Notes under the pieces: model-generated | The model's input: the letters and a program-made list of their open reading frames with translations, nothing else | Database searches by the model: none | Told to the model about the DNA's origin: nothing | Made by a program: the position numbers and the translations under genes | Shown: piece by piece, positions 25,099 through 33,503 of the stretch | How positions within the stretch are numbered: the stretch's first letter is position 1 | Layout: each line of letters begins with the position of its first letter | Assembly: GCA_965223245.1 (NCBI GenBank) | Contig: CBDCVY010000013.1 | Location: 2,480,001-2,544,000, forward strand | Direction of reading: 5' to 3' | From: CBDCVY01 sp965223245 | GTDB taxonomy: Bacteria > Nitrospinota > Nitrospinia > Nitrospinales > Nitrospinaceae | DNA: 64,000 nt

Positions 25099-25976
25099 TT
25101 CTCGACCTTATACTCATGCTCAACGACTTTCGATACCTGCATATCGACTTCTTCACCGTTTCGGGTGGTCTTTGCCTTGAAGAAAACATCGACTCGGCTC
25201 GTGACCTGCTGGGCAATGAGCAAATGCCGGTCCCAAATTCCTGAAGCCACAACGCTGACCGTCGAATCCTTCATTTCATTTTTCATCGAAACCTTTGCGG
25301 ACAGTTCGAGTTCGTTTATAGAATCAAGTTGGATTTCCACGGGAGACGGGTACTCTGCGTCGGCGTAGGTCCATTTGGCACCGGAGCCGACAGGTTCGTC
25401 GGGAACCATTAAGAACAGAACCGGTGTATTGAGGTGTTCAGAGTGGCGATCCCTGTTTGAAACCGATGGCGGTTCCACTTTCGTGAGTACGCCATTAGAA
25501 CTGAGTTGCCATTCCCAGGATTCTGTGTTGCCATCGCTGCTGCCGACCTTCGTTGCCTGGAACCGAGCCACAAGGTCCCCGGACTTTTCCGGCTCAACCA
25601 GGCGTACTGCCAGTTCGTATCGAGAGTCATAGGCATCGGTAAATGGTTTGTCGCCCACCGTTCCCTCAGTCACCGTGCTTGCCGAGACATTTACTTTGAC
25701 CGGTGTGGTTTGATCGATGTTGAGTAAGAACCGCGGTTCCGAACCGGCATCTACAAGGCGGACACCGTTCAGGTCCACGCGATCGCGATTGACATCTGCT
25801 TCTGATTTTGTCTCTGGTTTTGGTTCGGGTTTGGGCTCGGGTTTTGTCTCTAATGCGGCTTTACCTTTTCCTGGACTGGGCTCCCGGGTATCGTCTTTGC
25901 CCGAGCAGGCACTCAGCGTTATAACAACGGCACAGGCTATGAATAAATGCAGTATCTTTACGGGTAAATTATTCAC
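25095..25976 (-). CDS. Lipoprotein partner of the vWD-domain protein
   Basis: 293 aa. The N-terminus ends in a lipobox (VITLSACSGKDD), so it is a lipid-anchored envelope protein. A Pro/Lys/Glu spacer (ETKPEPKPEPKPETKSEAD) follows and would carry the folded domain away from the membrane. The C-terminal ~200 residues are beta-rich with no recognised enzyme motif (GAKWTYADAEYPSPVEIQLD). The ATGA overlap with the vWD gene indicates translational coupling. The same GC-rich codon use marks both genes as one acquired unit. Confidence 0.7.
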   Translation of the reverse strand: MNNLPVKILHLFIACAVVITLSACSGKDDTREPSPGKGKAALETKPEPKPEPKPETKSEADVNRDRVDLNGVRLVDAGSEPRFLLNIDQTTPVKVNVSASTVTEGTVGDKPFTDAYDSRYELAVRLVEPEKSGDLVARFQATKVGSSDGNTESWEWQLSSNGVLTKVEPPSVSNRDRHSEHLNTPVLFLMVPDEPVGSGAKWTYADAEYPSPVEIQLDSINELELSAKVSMKNEMKDSTVSVVASGIWDRHLLIAQQVTSRVDVFFKAKTTRNGEEVDMQVSKVVEHEYKVEK

Positions 25977-26068
25977 TGGAGTATGGCAGCGTTAAAGAAA
26001 AGTATTTTACGGATTGGCAAGCACTTCCCGCTACGGCATTGCAACACGATTACCGTCAGCGACGAATG

Positions 26069-26207
26069 AGATCTTTGCATAAGTAAAAATTTTTAAAAAC
26101 CCCAGGCGGTCAATCACCCCGTCCCTCTTTAAAAAGAGGGCGAGCATGAGTCTCCGTTTTAAGTTTGTTATGTTTTGTTTATATACTCTAGGGTTATGCA
26201 AAGGTCT
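26069..26207 (+). repeat. MITE-like element, family 1, full copy
   Basis: 139 bp bounded by inverted ends AGATCTTTGCATAA and TTATGCAAAGGTCT. The centre has AATCACCCC followed by the palindrome CCCTCTTTAAAAAGAGGG and GCGAGCATG. No coding capacity. Related full or partial copies occur at 43646, 45650, 46020, 47600, 52008 and 63844. Confidence 0.85.
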
Positions 26208-26261
26208 TGCATCAAATAGAGCGATTATAAACACCCTTTCTCCCGGAATCAACGTAAACAG

Positions 26262-26501
26262 CTACTCAACATCAAATAACGTTGCTTGATCTTTCGCACC
26301 ATGAGTCACGCGAACAATTATAATTTCTTTCTCTGTCACTTCATAATAGATCGCATAACCTCGATAAAAATGCGCTCGCAATCCAGGAGAAAGATAATCT
26401 CGCTTGGGACCTAGTTCAGGATAATCCAGGAGAGGTTGAAAGTTTGCTTCTAACTTTTGAATAAATGTTGTCGCAACATGAGGAGAGTCTTCCGCTATCA
26501 A
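26262..26501 (-). CDS. parE: ParE/RelE-superfamily toxin
   Basis: The conserved core includes EDSPHVATTFIQKLE, YPELGPKRDYLSPGLRAHFY and YYEVTEKEIIIVRVTHGAKD, typical of ParE toxins, which poison gyrase. Homology clearly continues upstream of the TTG at 26501 (SLQITDKAEDDLAEIWALIA), overlapping the end of the antitoxin gene, but that stretch offers no ATG, GTG or TTG. Either a rare start (CTC near 26549 or ATT near 26567) is used or the start codon has mutated. The antitoxin lies directly upstream. Confidence 0.8.
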   Translation of the reverse strand: MIAEDSPHVATTFIQKLEANFQPLLDYPELGPKRDYLSPGLRAHFYRGYAIYYEVTEKEIIIVRVTHGAKDQATLFDVE

Positions 26502-26539
26502 GGCCCATATTTCGGCAAGATCATCCTCGGCCTTATCGG

Positions 26540-26827
26540 TTATTTGGAGGCTGCGTTTTTGGCTAATCGTTTTTTTCCTTTTTTAATAATACGCTCAGCA
26601 TCAAACTTTTTCACGCGGCCAGCTTTCACATCAGATAAGCCATCCTGTATTTCAGCTCGAAGTTCTTCCAATTTGCGACCCTGAACAACTTTTTTGTATT
26701 TCCAATCTCGCAAAGCTTCCCGTACGATTTCACTACTTGAAGCATATTCACCCGCTTCAACCGCACCGCGAACCACTTCAGCCATTTCTGAGGTCAAGGT
26801 AACTGTCATTCTTTCTACATCGCCCAT
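26540..26827 (-). CDS. parD: ParD-type antitoxin
   Basis: 95 aa. The N-terminal ribbon-helix-helix reads MTVTLTSEMAEVVRGAVEAG followed by EYASSSEIVREALRDW, the classic ParD signature for operator binding and dimerisation. The Lys-rich C-terminal half (IQDGLSDVKAGRVKKFDAER) wraps the toxin. The start at 26827 has a GGGAG site; an in-frame Met at residue 7 is an alternative. It is followed without a gap by the ParE toxin, with which it forms a self-regulated module. Confidence 0.85.
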   Translation of the reverse strand: MGDVERMTVTLTSEMAEVVRGAVEAGEYASSSEIVREALRDWKYKKVVQGRKLEELRAEIQDGLSDVKAGRVKKFDAERIIKKGKKRLAKNAASK

Positions 26828-26904
26828 AGTCTATTCACTCCCTGATTCAATAATCATACTATATCATACCGAGTATGACATGAAAAATCGATGAATTTTA
26901 CTCA

Positions 26905-28215
26905 CTATAGGCCATTTAAGGGCAAGGTCACAAGTATTTCGGTGCCTTTTTCCGGCTGGCTTTGGATGTTTAACGTTCCCTGGTGGGCTTCGGCGATGAT
27001 GCGGCACAGATACAACCCTAAACCATAACCTCCGGTTTGTCGCTGACGGGCTGGGTCGACTCGGTAAAACGGTTCCGTTAAAAAAGGAATGTATTTTTCA
27101 TCAATCCCTTTTCCAAAATCCTGAACGGTCAACGTTATTTCATTTTCAGATTTTTTTAACGATAGCTTCGGAGGGTGGGCACCTTCCGGAGTGTAGCGCA
27201 GGGCATTATCCAAAAGGTTTTTCAGTAACAACTTGATGCGCACTGCATCGACATCCGCTTTAATGTCAGATTCCGGCAAATTGAGTTCCGGTGGGCGGTC
27301 TTTAAAATATTCGTTCAGCAATTCGGTGATCAAATCGTTTAGTGAAACATGGGTAAGATTTAGAACGCGATGTCGTGTGTTCAACCGTTCCGTTTCCAGC
27401 AACTCGGCAATCAGGTTATCCATTTCCGACAATTCACGATTGATATCCTCACGCGCTTTTTCATCCTGCAACATCTCGGTGGAAACCTTCACCCGCGTCA
27501 TCGGCGAGCGCAGTTCATGACTGATGGCTAACAACAATTGTCGCTTAGCTTCCAGCATTTGCCGGATATCTCCCGCCATAAGGTTGATGCTGTTCGACAG
27601 GTCTCCAAACTCGTTACACTGATTCAATTCAATTTTATGGTCCAGATCCCCTTCCCCGATTTTTTTAACACCGTCCTTGATCACTTGTATCGGAGAAAAT
27701 ATTCGACGCGTCCGGTGATAAAGGATCGTCAATAAGATGAGCGCTATCACCAACGGTACCGCGACTTTCCAACCCCAAAAGTGTCGGGGATGCGGAACCG
27801 AAAACGCAATGGTGTAATCCTGATGTTTTCTGATCAGAAATTCCTGCCCTTCCAGTTCACCCAGCGCGTAATCGACACCGCCCTCAGAAAACTGTTTGTA
27901 GTAGTCCATGTTTTGCAGATTCAGTTGTGTTTTCGTAGACGACCATTGTTTTTGATCGAAAAAAAGATGAACATCCACGGGAAGTCTTTCGACCAGTTCT
28001 TTAGCTCGGTTAAAATCCGGAGGGGTTCCAATGTCCTTCTGAATGTATTCCATATAAAGGAACAAATGCGGCAGAATGTTTTCCTTAAAGTTGGAACGGA
28101 AGGCGAAACGCATGGAGCCTCCCACAAACACCATTAACAAAATCGCAATCACGATAAACAAAAAAACAAGCCGTGCCGTAAGCGAGTGATTTTTTCTTTT
28201 GAACAATGATTTCAC
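26905..28215 (-). CDS. cpxA: CpxA-like sensor histidine kinase
   Basis: 436 aa. Two membrane helices (about 15-36 and 165-185) flank a periplasmic sensor of about 130 residues, and a HAMP domain follows (IKDGVKKIGEGDLDHKIELN). The HisKA motif is LLAISHELRSPMTRVK, and the ATP-binding domain shows the N box (LLKNLLDNALRYTP), DFGKGI and GGYGLGLYLCR. It overlaps the response-regulator stop by 4 bases (ATGA), so the two are coupled. A CpxP/Spy-like gene lies just upstream, making this a complete Cpx-type envelope-stress sensor. Orthology to E. coli CpxA is inferred from order and architecture. Confidence 0.82.
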   Translation of the reverse strand: MKSLFKRKNHSLTARLVFLFIVIAILLMVFVGGSMRFAFRSNFKENILPHLFLYMEYIQKDIGTPPDFNRAKELVERLPVDVHLFFDQKQWSSTKTQLNLQNMDYYKQFSEGGVDYALGELEGQEFLIRKHQDYTIAFSVPHPRHFWGWKVAVPLVIALILLTILYHRTRRIFSPIQVIKDGVKKIGEGDLDHKIELNQCNEFGDLSNSINLMAGDIRQMLEAKRQLLLAISHELRSPMTRVKVSTEMLQDEKAREDINRELSEMDNLIAELLETERLNTRHRVLNLTHVSLNDLITELLNEYFKDRPPELNLPESDIKADVDAVRIKLLLKNLLDNALRYTPEGAHPPKLSLKKSENEITLTVQDFGKGIDEKYIPFLTEPFYRVDPARQRQTGGYGLGLYLCRIIAEAHQGTLNIQSQPEKGTEILVTLPLNGL

Positions 28216-28889
28216 CGGGCTTTTCCTGTAAAGCAGTATCCCGTTCCGCGGATGGTTTTAATAAGATCTTTTGGTTTTAATTTTTGCCGCAGGCGACTGA
28301 CCAGAATATCTACCGAACGGGAATACACTTCCGTTTCGATTCCCTGCAAATGATTAAGGATTTCATCCCGCGTAAACGTTTTTCCCGAATGCGAAGCGAA
28401 CAACTCCAGCAACTGATATTCCATAGAAGTCAGGGTCAGTTCCTTATCATTCAAAGTGGCCTGTTTCAAATCCCGATCCACCACTAATCCATCAAAACGA
28501 AGGACCTGACTATCCTGTGTTTGCTTGGCGGACCGTTTTAAAATATTCTGAATACGCGCTAACAATTCACGCGGTTCAAACGGTTTCGGCAAATAATCAT
28601 CAGCACCCAATTCAATACCGACAATACGGTCCATCACCTCGCCACGCGCCGTCAACATGAGTATCGGAATGTCGCTTTCCTTGCGAATGGTTTTACACAC
28701 TTCAAATCCGTCCATCTCCGGCAGCATGACATCCAGAATCACCAGGTCAAACCCACCCTGCTTTAACTGGGTGAACCCTTCACTGGGACTGAAGGCGCAC
28801 TCCAATTCAAAAGAAAACTGTTGGAAATACTTTGTCAATAATTCCGCCAGTCGTTCATCGTCGTCAATGAGTAGTATACGTGACATCAA
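28212..28889 (-). CDS. cpxR: CpxR-like OmpR-family response regulator
   Basis: 225 aa. The receiver domain has the acidic pocket DDDE near residues 8-11, the phosphorylated Asp in VILDVMLPEMDG and the conserved Lys in YLPKPFEPRELLARI. The C-terminal winged helix (about 130-225) shows LTSMEYQLLELFASHSGKTF and SVDILVSRLRQKL. It is the partner of the kinase encoded downstream. It probably binds the 27-bp element present upstream of the genes at 29792 and 22279. Confidence 0.87.
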   Translation of the reverse strand: MMSRILLIDDDERLAELLTKYFQQFSFELECAFSPSEGFTQLKQGGFDLVILDVMLPEMDGFEVCKTIRKESDIPILMLTARGEVMDRIVGIELGADDYLPKPFEPRELLARIQNILKRSAKQTQDSQVLRFDGLVVDRDLKQATLNDKELTLTSMEYQLLELFASHSGKTFTRDEILNHLQGIETEVYSRSVDILVSRLRQKLKPKDLIKTIRGTGYCFTGKAR

Positions 28890-28965
28890 TATTTAAATGG
28901 GAGTTTTGCATAACATTAATCTTTGTACAAAGCACAATAAACTTAAAAATGCGACCCATGTATTC

Positions 28966-29065
28966 CCCCTTTGTGAAGGGGGTTAGGGGGATTTTTCCTT
29001 ATTCTTAAAACCCCTGAAGGTAAATCACCCCAGCCCTCTTTAGAAAAGAGGGAGCGCATCAACCC
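28966..29065. repeat. Dispersed repeat, MITE-core family and pyrimidine palindrome
   Basis: Contains the palindrome CCCCCTTTGTGAAGGGGG followed by TTAGGGGGAT, then AACCCCTGAAGGTAAATCAC and CCTCTTTAGAAAAGAGGGAG. These are partial copies of the element core, without terminal ends. The ~450 bases between the regulator and the CpxP-like gene hold no coding frame. A further segment at about 29135-29200 resembles family 2 repeats. Confidence 0.65.
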
Positions 29066-29339
29066 CTTTTCACATTTTCTTCTAAAGGCAAACTCAACTT
29101 GGGAAGAGATTCTGTGAATCCGGCGCTTGCCACCGATCATCGAAAATAATTGTTATCCCTGGCGGTTACGCCAGTCATCGCCAGCCTGCGGTTGGAGGCA
29201 GCATTCCTTCTCGAAAGTTTTGCTAGAGCTCCGAGGGTTAATCAACTCTTAAACATCAATTTTGCCTCTCGCGGCTAGCGAGTTCCCTCCGGGCGTGGCC
29301 GGATACGCCGGGTCAAATGCACCCGGCGCATTAGTTAGT

Positions 29340-29792
29340 TTAATAACGCTTCCATGCATGTCTACCGTGCTCCATTTTTTCCTTCACGTTTTCGCGCAAG
29401 GTCTGTTGCTGTTCCGGTGACAGGCTATCATAAAAATCAGCCAGCGCCGCCACAACTTGTGGAGCCTTGTCATTCACATTAGCCGTTTTCTCTTTCACTA
29501 AAGACAACACCCGTTGTTGGTCCAACTTCGGCTGCTCCAGCATTTCCAAAACGGAAGTTTTCATTTCCTGTCGGTTGGCTTTCATATCCTGCCTCGCCTT
29601 TAGAAATTCATCTTTAACCGCTTTCAATTTTACAACTTGCGCGTCATTCAGGTTCAATTTTTTGGTCACCTTGTCGACCATGTGATCGGCACGCGCTTCG
29701 GGGCTCTTATGTCGAAACCCACAACCCGTAAAGGCACCCATTAAAACTACGGTAGTGATGAAAAGTCCCAAAACGATCATTGCAGTTTTCAT
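29340..29792 (-). CDS. CpxP/Spy-like periplasmic LTxxQ-family protein
   Basis: 150 aa. The signal sequence is lipoprotein-like (VVLMGAFTGCGFRH), so a lipidated or periplasmic location is likely. Two LTxxQ-type motifs are visible in slightly altered form (LNLNDAQVVKLKAVKDEF; DSLSPEQQQTLRENVKEKME), within an all-helical protein rich in Lys, Met and Gln. CpxP and Spy are chaperone-like periplasmic proteins that damp the Cpx sensor. The AAAGGAGTACAATC site fixes the start. The gene is in the same direction as the adjacent cpxR/cpxA-like pair, 450 bases away, with its own promoter element at 29866. Confidence 0.82.
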   Translation of the reverse strand: MKTAMIVLGLFITTVVLMGAFTGCGFRHKSPEARADHMVDKVTKKLNLNDAQVVKLKAVKDEFLKARQDMKANRQEMKTSVLEMLEQPKLDQQRVLSLVKEKTANVNDKAPQVVAALADFYDSLSPEQQQTLRENVKEKMEHGRHAWKRY

Positions 29793-29865
29793 GATTGTAC
29801 TCCTTTATGTTCATGGTTTAAATGAAAACAGCATACGCCGAACTCGCAGGGGAATCCTTTCTCTC

Positions 29866-29892
29866 AAGTAACGAATTGTTTCAGTTTGTAAC
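29866..29892 (-). promoter_or_regulatory. Putative CpxR-type binding site (27-bp shared element)
   Basis: Identical to 22354-22380 and at nearly the same distance from the start codon (74 versus 75 bases). Minus-strand half-sites GTTAC occur at both ends, 20 bases apart. A -10-like TATGCT follows 32 bases after the element. Confidence 0.72.
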
Positions 29893-30032
29893 AATGGTTG
29901 GAAACTATACAGAATGCCGCCGGTGGGTGGATTGGAAATGATTTAAAAAAAATCAACACCCATGGACCCAATCGTTGAGTCCATGGGCTGATTCGAATAT
30001 AGGACTATTTCAAACCACTGACAAACTACCTG

Positions 30033-31856
30033 TTAGTGTTTGGAATAGTATTCCTTTAATCCCTGCTTTTGAATGGTTTCGTTTTCACGCACCGCTTCAT
30101 CGATCAAATCACTATGCTGTGCTTGAAATTCACGGGTGCTTTCGCTACCACTGACCTTCATGTTTTGCAGGGTTTCCCGCGCTTTCTCTTTTCCGGTCAA
30201 CGCCAAACCCAAAGCCACCTTTGTGGTCATGTCGTCATTGCGCTGATCCATACTGGCTTGAAACTCGGACCGTCCGACCTTTTTACTGTTCCAAAACTGA
30301 GGATCAGTAGCAGCGATCAGATAGTCGAGAGCTTTAGAACTGCCGGATCGGTTTACGGCATAACCCAGCGCCAACGGCACAACGGATTTAGCTGAGTAGT
30401 GAGACGCTGCAAGCTGACCATTGCCATTGTTCTCAAGAAACTCGATGAGTGGATCCACCACACTCTCATCACCGATCATTCCCAAGGTAGCGACAATGTT
30501 TGGCCACCATTCCATTTCAGCGGGATCTTTCAACATCCCCAGCAGAACGGGAATAGCCTCCGTGCCGTAAGTAGTCGCCTGGGCGTAAGGAGTTCCGTGA
30601 AAAAAGTGTTGGCGCACAAAGTCTCGAACATCATCCGGAGCCGAAGCGGCGGAGGTGTCGAACTGAAGCTCATTATTAGATGCAAGAACTGTCGGATCCC
30701 CGGCCAGCGCCACTAAAGGAGAAGTCCTAAAAGCGGTACATTCGGCAGTATTGACACCCAGTCGGTCTGCACCAATGGACGGATGCATGACGTTGCTGGT
30801 ACCGTTTCTGTGGCTACGACCTTTGTTGTGGCCGAATTCGTGTAACCACAAAATACCTTCCAGGCTTGTGTTAAACCGCACAACTACGAGAGAGTTCCCG
30901 GGTACCGGAGCACAACCAATAATGTTAGCTCCAATGGAACTGCACCAGTTAATCTGGTTCACCACTTTTATATGTCCGGCAAGTCCGTTCACAGCCGAAA
31001 ACTCTGCACCGCTGTCAATGGACCCATCCCCCGTTGTAAATGCCGTCACCGGACCATCCCGAAGCAATCTAACATTACAAGCGATATCGTTCGGACCATC
31101 ATCCGTCTGAATAACCCTTGAAGCATCCGCAAGAATCCGATCCGCATCCGCATTGGTTAGATTGGTATTTTGGAACCGGCGCACTTGTAACCGATAGGTC
31201 ACCTGCGGCTGGCCCGGTGGGGTCCCTGTGGAACTTGTAAGGTCATGAGCACACCAATAACCGCGATTGTTATTTTTGTTACAGGTGCCCTCAAAATTAT
31301 CTCGGTCCGGATCTCCGTTGAAAGTGATCGAACGATTTCCGCACAAGGCGTTATCGTCGGCGACCATATTTCCGATCCAACGGCCATTCGGGTTGTAGGA
31401 CGCGTCGAGGTTAGAGTGTATGTAGAGATAATACAAATCCTCATAACTTGCCATACGACCTCGTTGCACACGGCAGCGCCGTTGCGCCCAGGGATAACGG
31501 GTGGCATTCTGTACATTGGTAGAAATACAAAGTCGTGATCCTATTTGACGATAGCCCGGACGACAGGTGGTTCCGGGAAATCCAACCGGTTCCACATCGG
31601 AAGCTTTTGAAGCCGCTTCCGGTTCACCGGTCGCACCCTGAAAGTCACTCTTGTCGTTTGGATTCGTGCCTTCCAGAGTTTCAGTCAAATCCGGAATTCC
31701 ATCGCCATCACTGTCTTTAAGAATCATGTTGCGATCCGTATCGAACATAGCGTCCGTCACCGGCGAATGAGATGCCATTTGCGCGGCGTTAATATTTTGT
31801 GTCGTCATGACAACAAAAAGAAATATATAAAATAAACAAAAGTTTTTCGTTTTCAT
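30033..31856 (-). CDS. Secreted metzincin-type metalloprotease with C-terminal HEAT-like repeats
   Basis: 607 aa with a signal peptide (residues 1-25). Residues 35-70 form a thrombospondin-3-like calcium loop (DTDRNMILKDSDGDGIPDLT). Residues 95-210 are a Cys-rich, lectin-like domain (CRPGYRQIGSRLCI ... NRGYWCAHD). The catalytic zinc motif HEFGHNKGRSH lies near 336-346, with a Met-turn in SNVMHPSIG, as in metzincins. The last ~190 residues contain repeated helical units (AIPVLLGMLKDPAEMEWW; VVDPLIEFLENNGNG) resembling HEAT repeats. It is likely exported to act on extracellular proteins. The first ~210 residues are duplicated in the gene just upstream. Confidence 0.83.
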   Translation of the reverse strand: MKTKNFCLFYIFLFVVMTTQNINAAQMASHSPVTDAMFDTDRNMILKDSDGDGIPDLTETLEGTNPNDKSDFQGATGEPEAASKASDVEPVGFPGTTCRPGYRQIGSRLCISTNVQNATRYPWAQRRCRVQRGRMASYEDLYYLYIHSNLDASYNPNGRWIGNMVADDNALCGNRSITFNGDPDRDNFEGTCNKNNNRGYWCAHDLTSSTGTPPGQPQVTYRLQVRRFQNTNLTNADADRILADASRVIQTDDGPNDIACNVRLLRDGPVTAFTTGDGSIDSGAEFSAVNGLAGHIKVVNQINWCSSIGANIIGCAPVPGNSLVVVRFNTSLEGILWLHEFGHNKGRSHRNGTSNVMHPSIGADRLGVNTAECTAFRTSPLVALAGDPTVLASNNELQFDTSAASAPDDVRDFVRQHFFHGTPYAQATTYGTEAIPVLLGMLKDPAEMEWWPNIVATLGMIGDESVVDPLIEFLENNGNGQLAASHYSAKSVVPLALGYAVNRSGSSKALDYLIAATDPQFWNSKKVGRSEFQASMDQRNDDMTTKVALGLALTGKEKARETLQNMKVSGSESTREFQAQHSDLIDEAVRENETIQKQGLKEYYSKH

Positions 31857-31903
31857 AATAATCTCCCGTTTTGGGTATTTAATAATTAACTGAGTTCGAC
31901 TCC

Positions 31904-32506
31904 TTAAAATCGATCATGGGCACACCAATAACCGCGATTGTTATTTTTGTTACAGGTGCCCTCAAAATTATCTCGGTCCGGATCTCCGTTGAAAGTGATC
32001 GAACGATTTCCGCACAAGGCGTTATCATCGGCGACCATATTTCCGATCCAACGGCCATTCGGGTTGTAGGACGCGTCGAGATTAGAGTGTATGTAGAGAT
32101 AATATAAATCTTCATAACTCGCGACACGGCCTTGCTGTACGCGACAGCGCCGTTGCGCCCAGGGATAACGGGTGGCATTCTGTACATTGATAGAAATACA
32201 AAGCCGCGGTCCCGCTTGTCGATAGCCCGGGCGACACGCCGTGGTCGGGAACCCTACCGCTTCCAAATCTTCGGAGCTTTGAGCTCCCTGAAAATCAACC
32301 GGGTCGTTGGGGTTGGTGCCTTCCAGGCTTTCAGTCAGATCCGGAACCCCGTCGTTATCACTATCTTGAAGTACCATATTGCGATCCGTGTCGAACATAG
32401 CATCCGACGTCGGCGGATCGGACGGCGAATGAGCATTAGCAAAGTTTTGAGTCATTAAAACCACTAAAAGAGATAACCAGCATATAAAAAATGATTTCGT
32501 TTTCAT
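31904..32506 (-). CDS. Truncated paralog: calcium-loop plus lectin-like domain only
   Basis: 200 aa, signal peptide followed by the same DTDRNMVLQDSDNDGVPDLT loop and Cys-rich domain as the metalloprotease at 30033. Similarity stops at WCAHD, after which two residues and a stop follow, so no protease domain exists. DNA over the lectin-like part is almost identical to about 31244-31530. It may be a secreted binding-only version or a recent partial duplicate on the way to decay. It lies 47 bases before the intact gene and has a normal start. Confidence 0.75.
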   Translation of the reverse strand: MKTKSFFICWLSLLVVLMTQNFANAHSPSDPPTSDAMFDTDRNMVLQDSDNDGVPDLTESLEGTNPNDPVDFQGAQSSEDLEAVGFPTTACRPGYRQAGPRLCISINVQNATRYPWAQRRCRVQQGRVASYEDLYYLYIHSNLDASYNPNGRWIGNMVADDNALCGNRSITFNGDPDRDNFEGTCNKNNNRGYWCAHDRF

Positions 32507-32961
32507 AATCTACTCCAAAGTTAAATGAATTTAATATTCAGGAAACCTCAAATTATTAATAATTCTCTTCCGCTCTTTCTAACTCCCATCAATCATATTG
32601 GAATCGGAGCAAAACAGAGTTTATAGAGGGTTCCTTATTAAAATGATGTAAGACTTTTAATTGTTGAATCACCACTCAAATCAGGAATTTTTGCAACCGG
32701 CATGAATCCCTTTGCACCTTTTCTGATTCGATCATAAAAGGGGGCTTGGATATCAGGACCCGACAAGCTGCGTAAAATCCTTCCTTAACGAGAGACCTTT
32801 AAAGAGATTCGAAGGCTTCAATTACGCCCTCAAAAAGACCTCACGGTGCTGAGAATTTAAGTGAATCGAAAAAAAGTGGTGAAAATTAAAAATGGTTGGC
32901 ACAAATGAAATGAAGTATTCATAACCCCTCCTCTAATTTAGTTAAATTTTAGAACTTTACC

Positions 32962-32990
32962 CCTTCCCTCTCCCAAAGGAATCTATGGGC
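32962..32990 (-). promoter_or_regulatory. Leader hairpin copy upstream of the lectin-like gene
   Basis: Minus-strand core GATTCCTTTGGGAGAGGGAA preceded by GAGCTTTAGCCCATA, matching the 12312 and 17536 leader cores (TTCCTTTGGGAGAGGGAA is shared). The outer stem base differs. It is about 455 bases from the start codon, farther than the other copies. Confidence 0.5.
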
Positions 32991-33036
32991 TAAAGCTCCA
33001 CTTCGATTAATATAGGAATTTTTTCGAAAAGCCGAT

Positions 33037-33050
33037 ATCGTTTAAACGAT
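33037..33050. promoter_or_regulatory. Perfect 14-bp palindrome, possible operator
   Basis: ATCGTTTAAACGAT is exactly self-complementary and lies about 45 bases upstream (in the minus-strand sense) of the shared leader hairpin, where a promoter is expected. No known operator is assigned. Confidence 0.35.
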
Positions 33051-33503
33051 GGTTTTGTTGTGGTAATTTGTATTACAAACTTTTGGGACTAGATAAATCA
33101 GTTTTAATTAAATCAACGCCTTAACAAAATCCAGGGAGATAGACCGGTGTGGGAACCAGGATATAGGTATTTACTGCGAGTATGTTTTTGAGGATTTTTT
33201 GTTTCGATGTTTTAGAAACAGAGGTAGGACGATTTCACTGATATCACTGGCAATACGACTCCATAAGGCAGCAGTGTTTTTTCATCGCCAGGCACAACAA
33301 TCTAAATTTTCAATTCAGGTTAAATTTTCTAATAAGGAATGTCTCTAGGGAAAGGAGCTATTTCTCTAACAACATAGGTAATTCAAAATACAATCTATTT
33401 GCCCTCCCAAAAAACTTGCCTCTTCACAGTCCGGAGTCGACCGCGAGGAGGCAAGCAAACATCACCTAAACAGAAACGCATTACAGCACTTAAGCAACGA
33501 GGG

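Larger units (their letters stand above)
32507..33503. other. Long intergenic leader region
   Basis: About 1 kb without a supported gene. It holds a leader-hairpin copy (32962-32990) and a perfect 14-bp palindrome (33037-33050), both probably regulatory for the minus-strand genes at 32506. Between 33050 and 33503 only short frames without ribosome sites are present. Confidence 0.5.
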
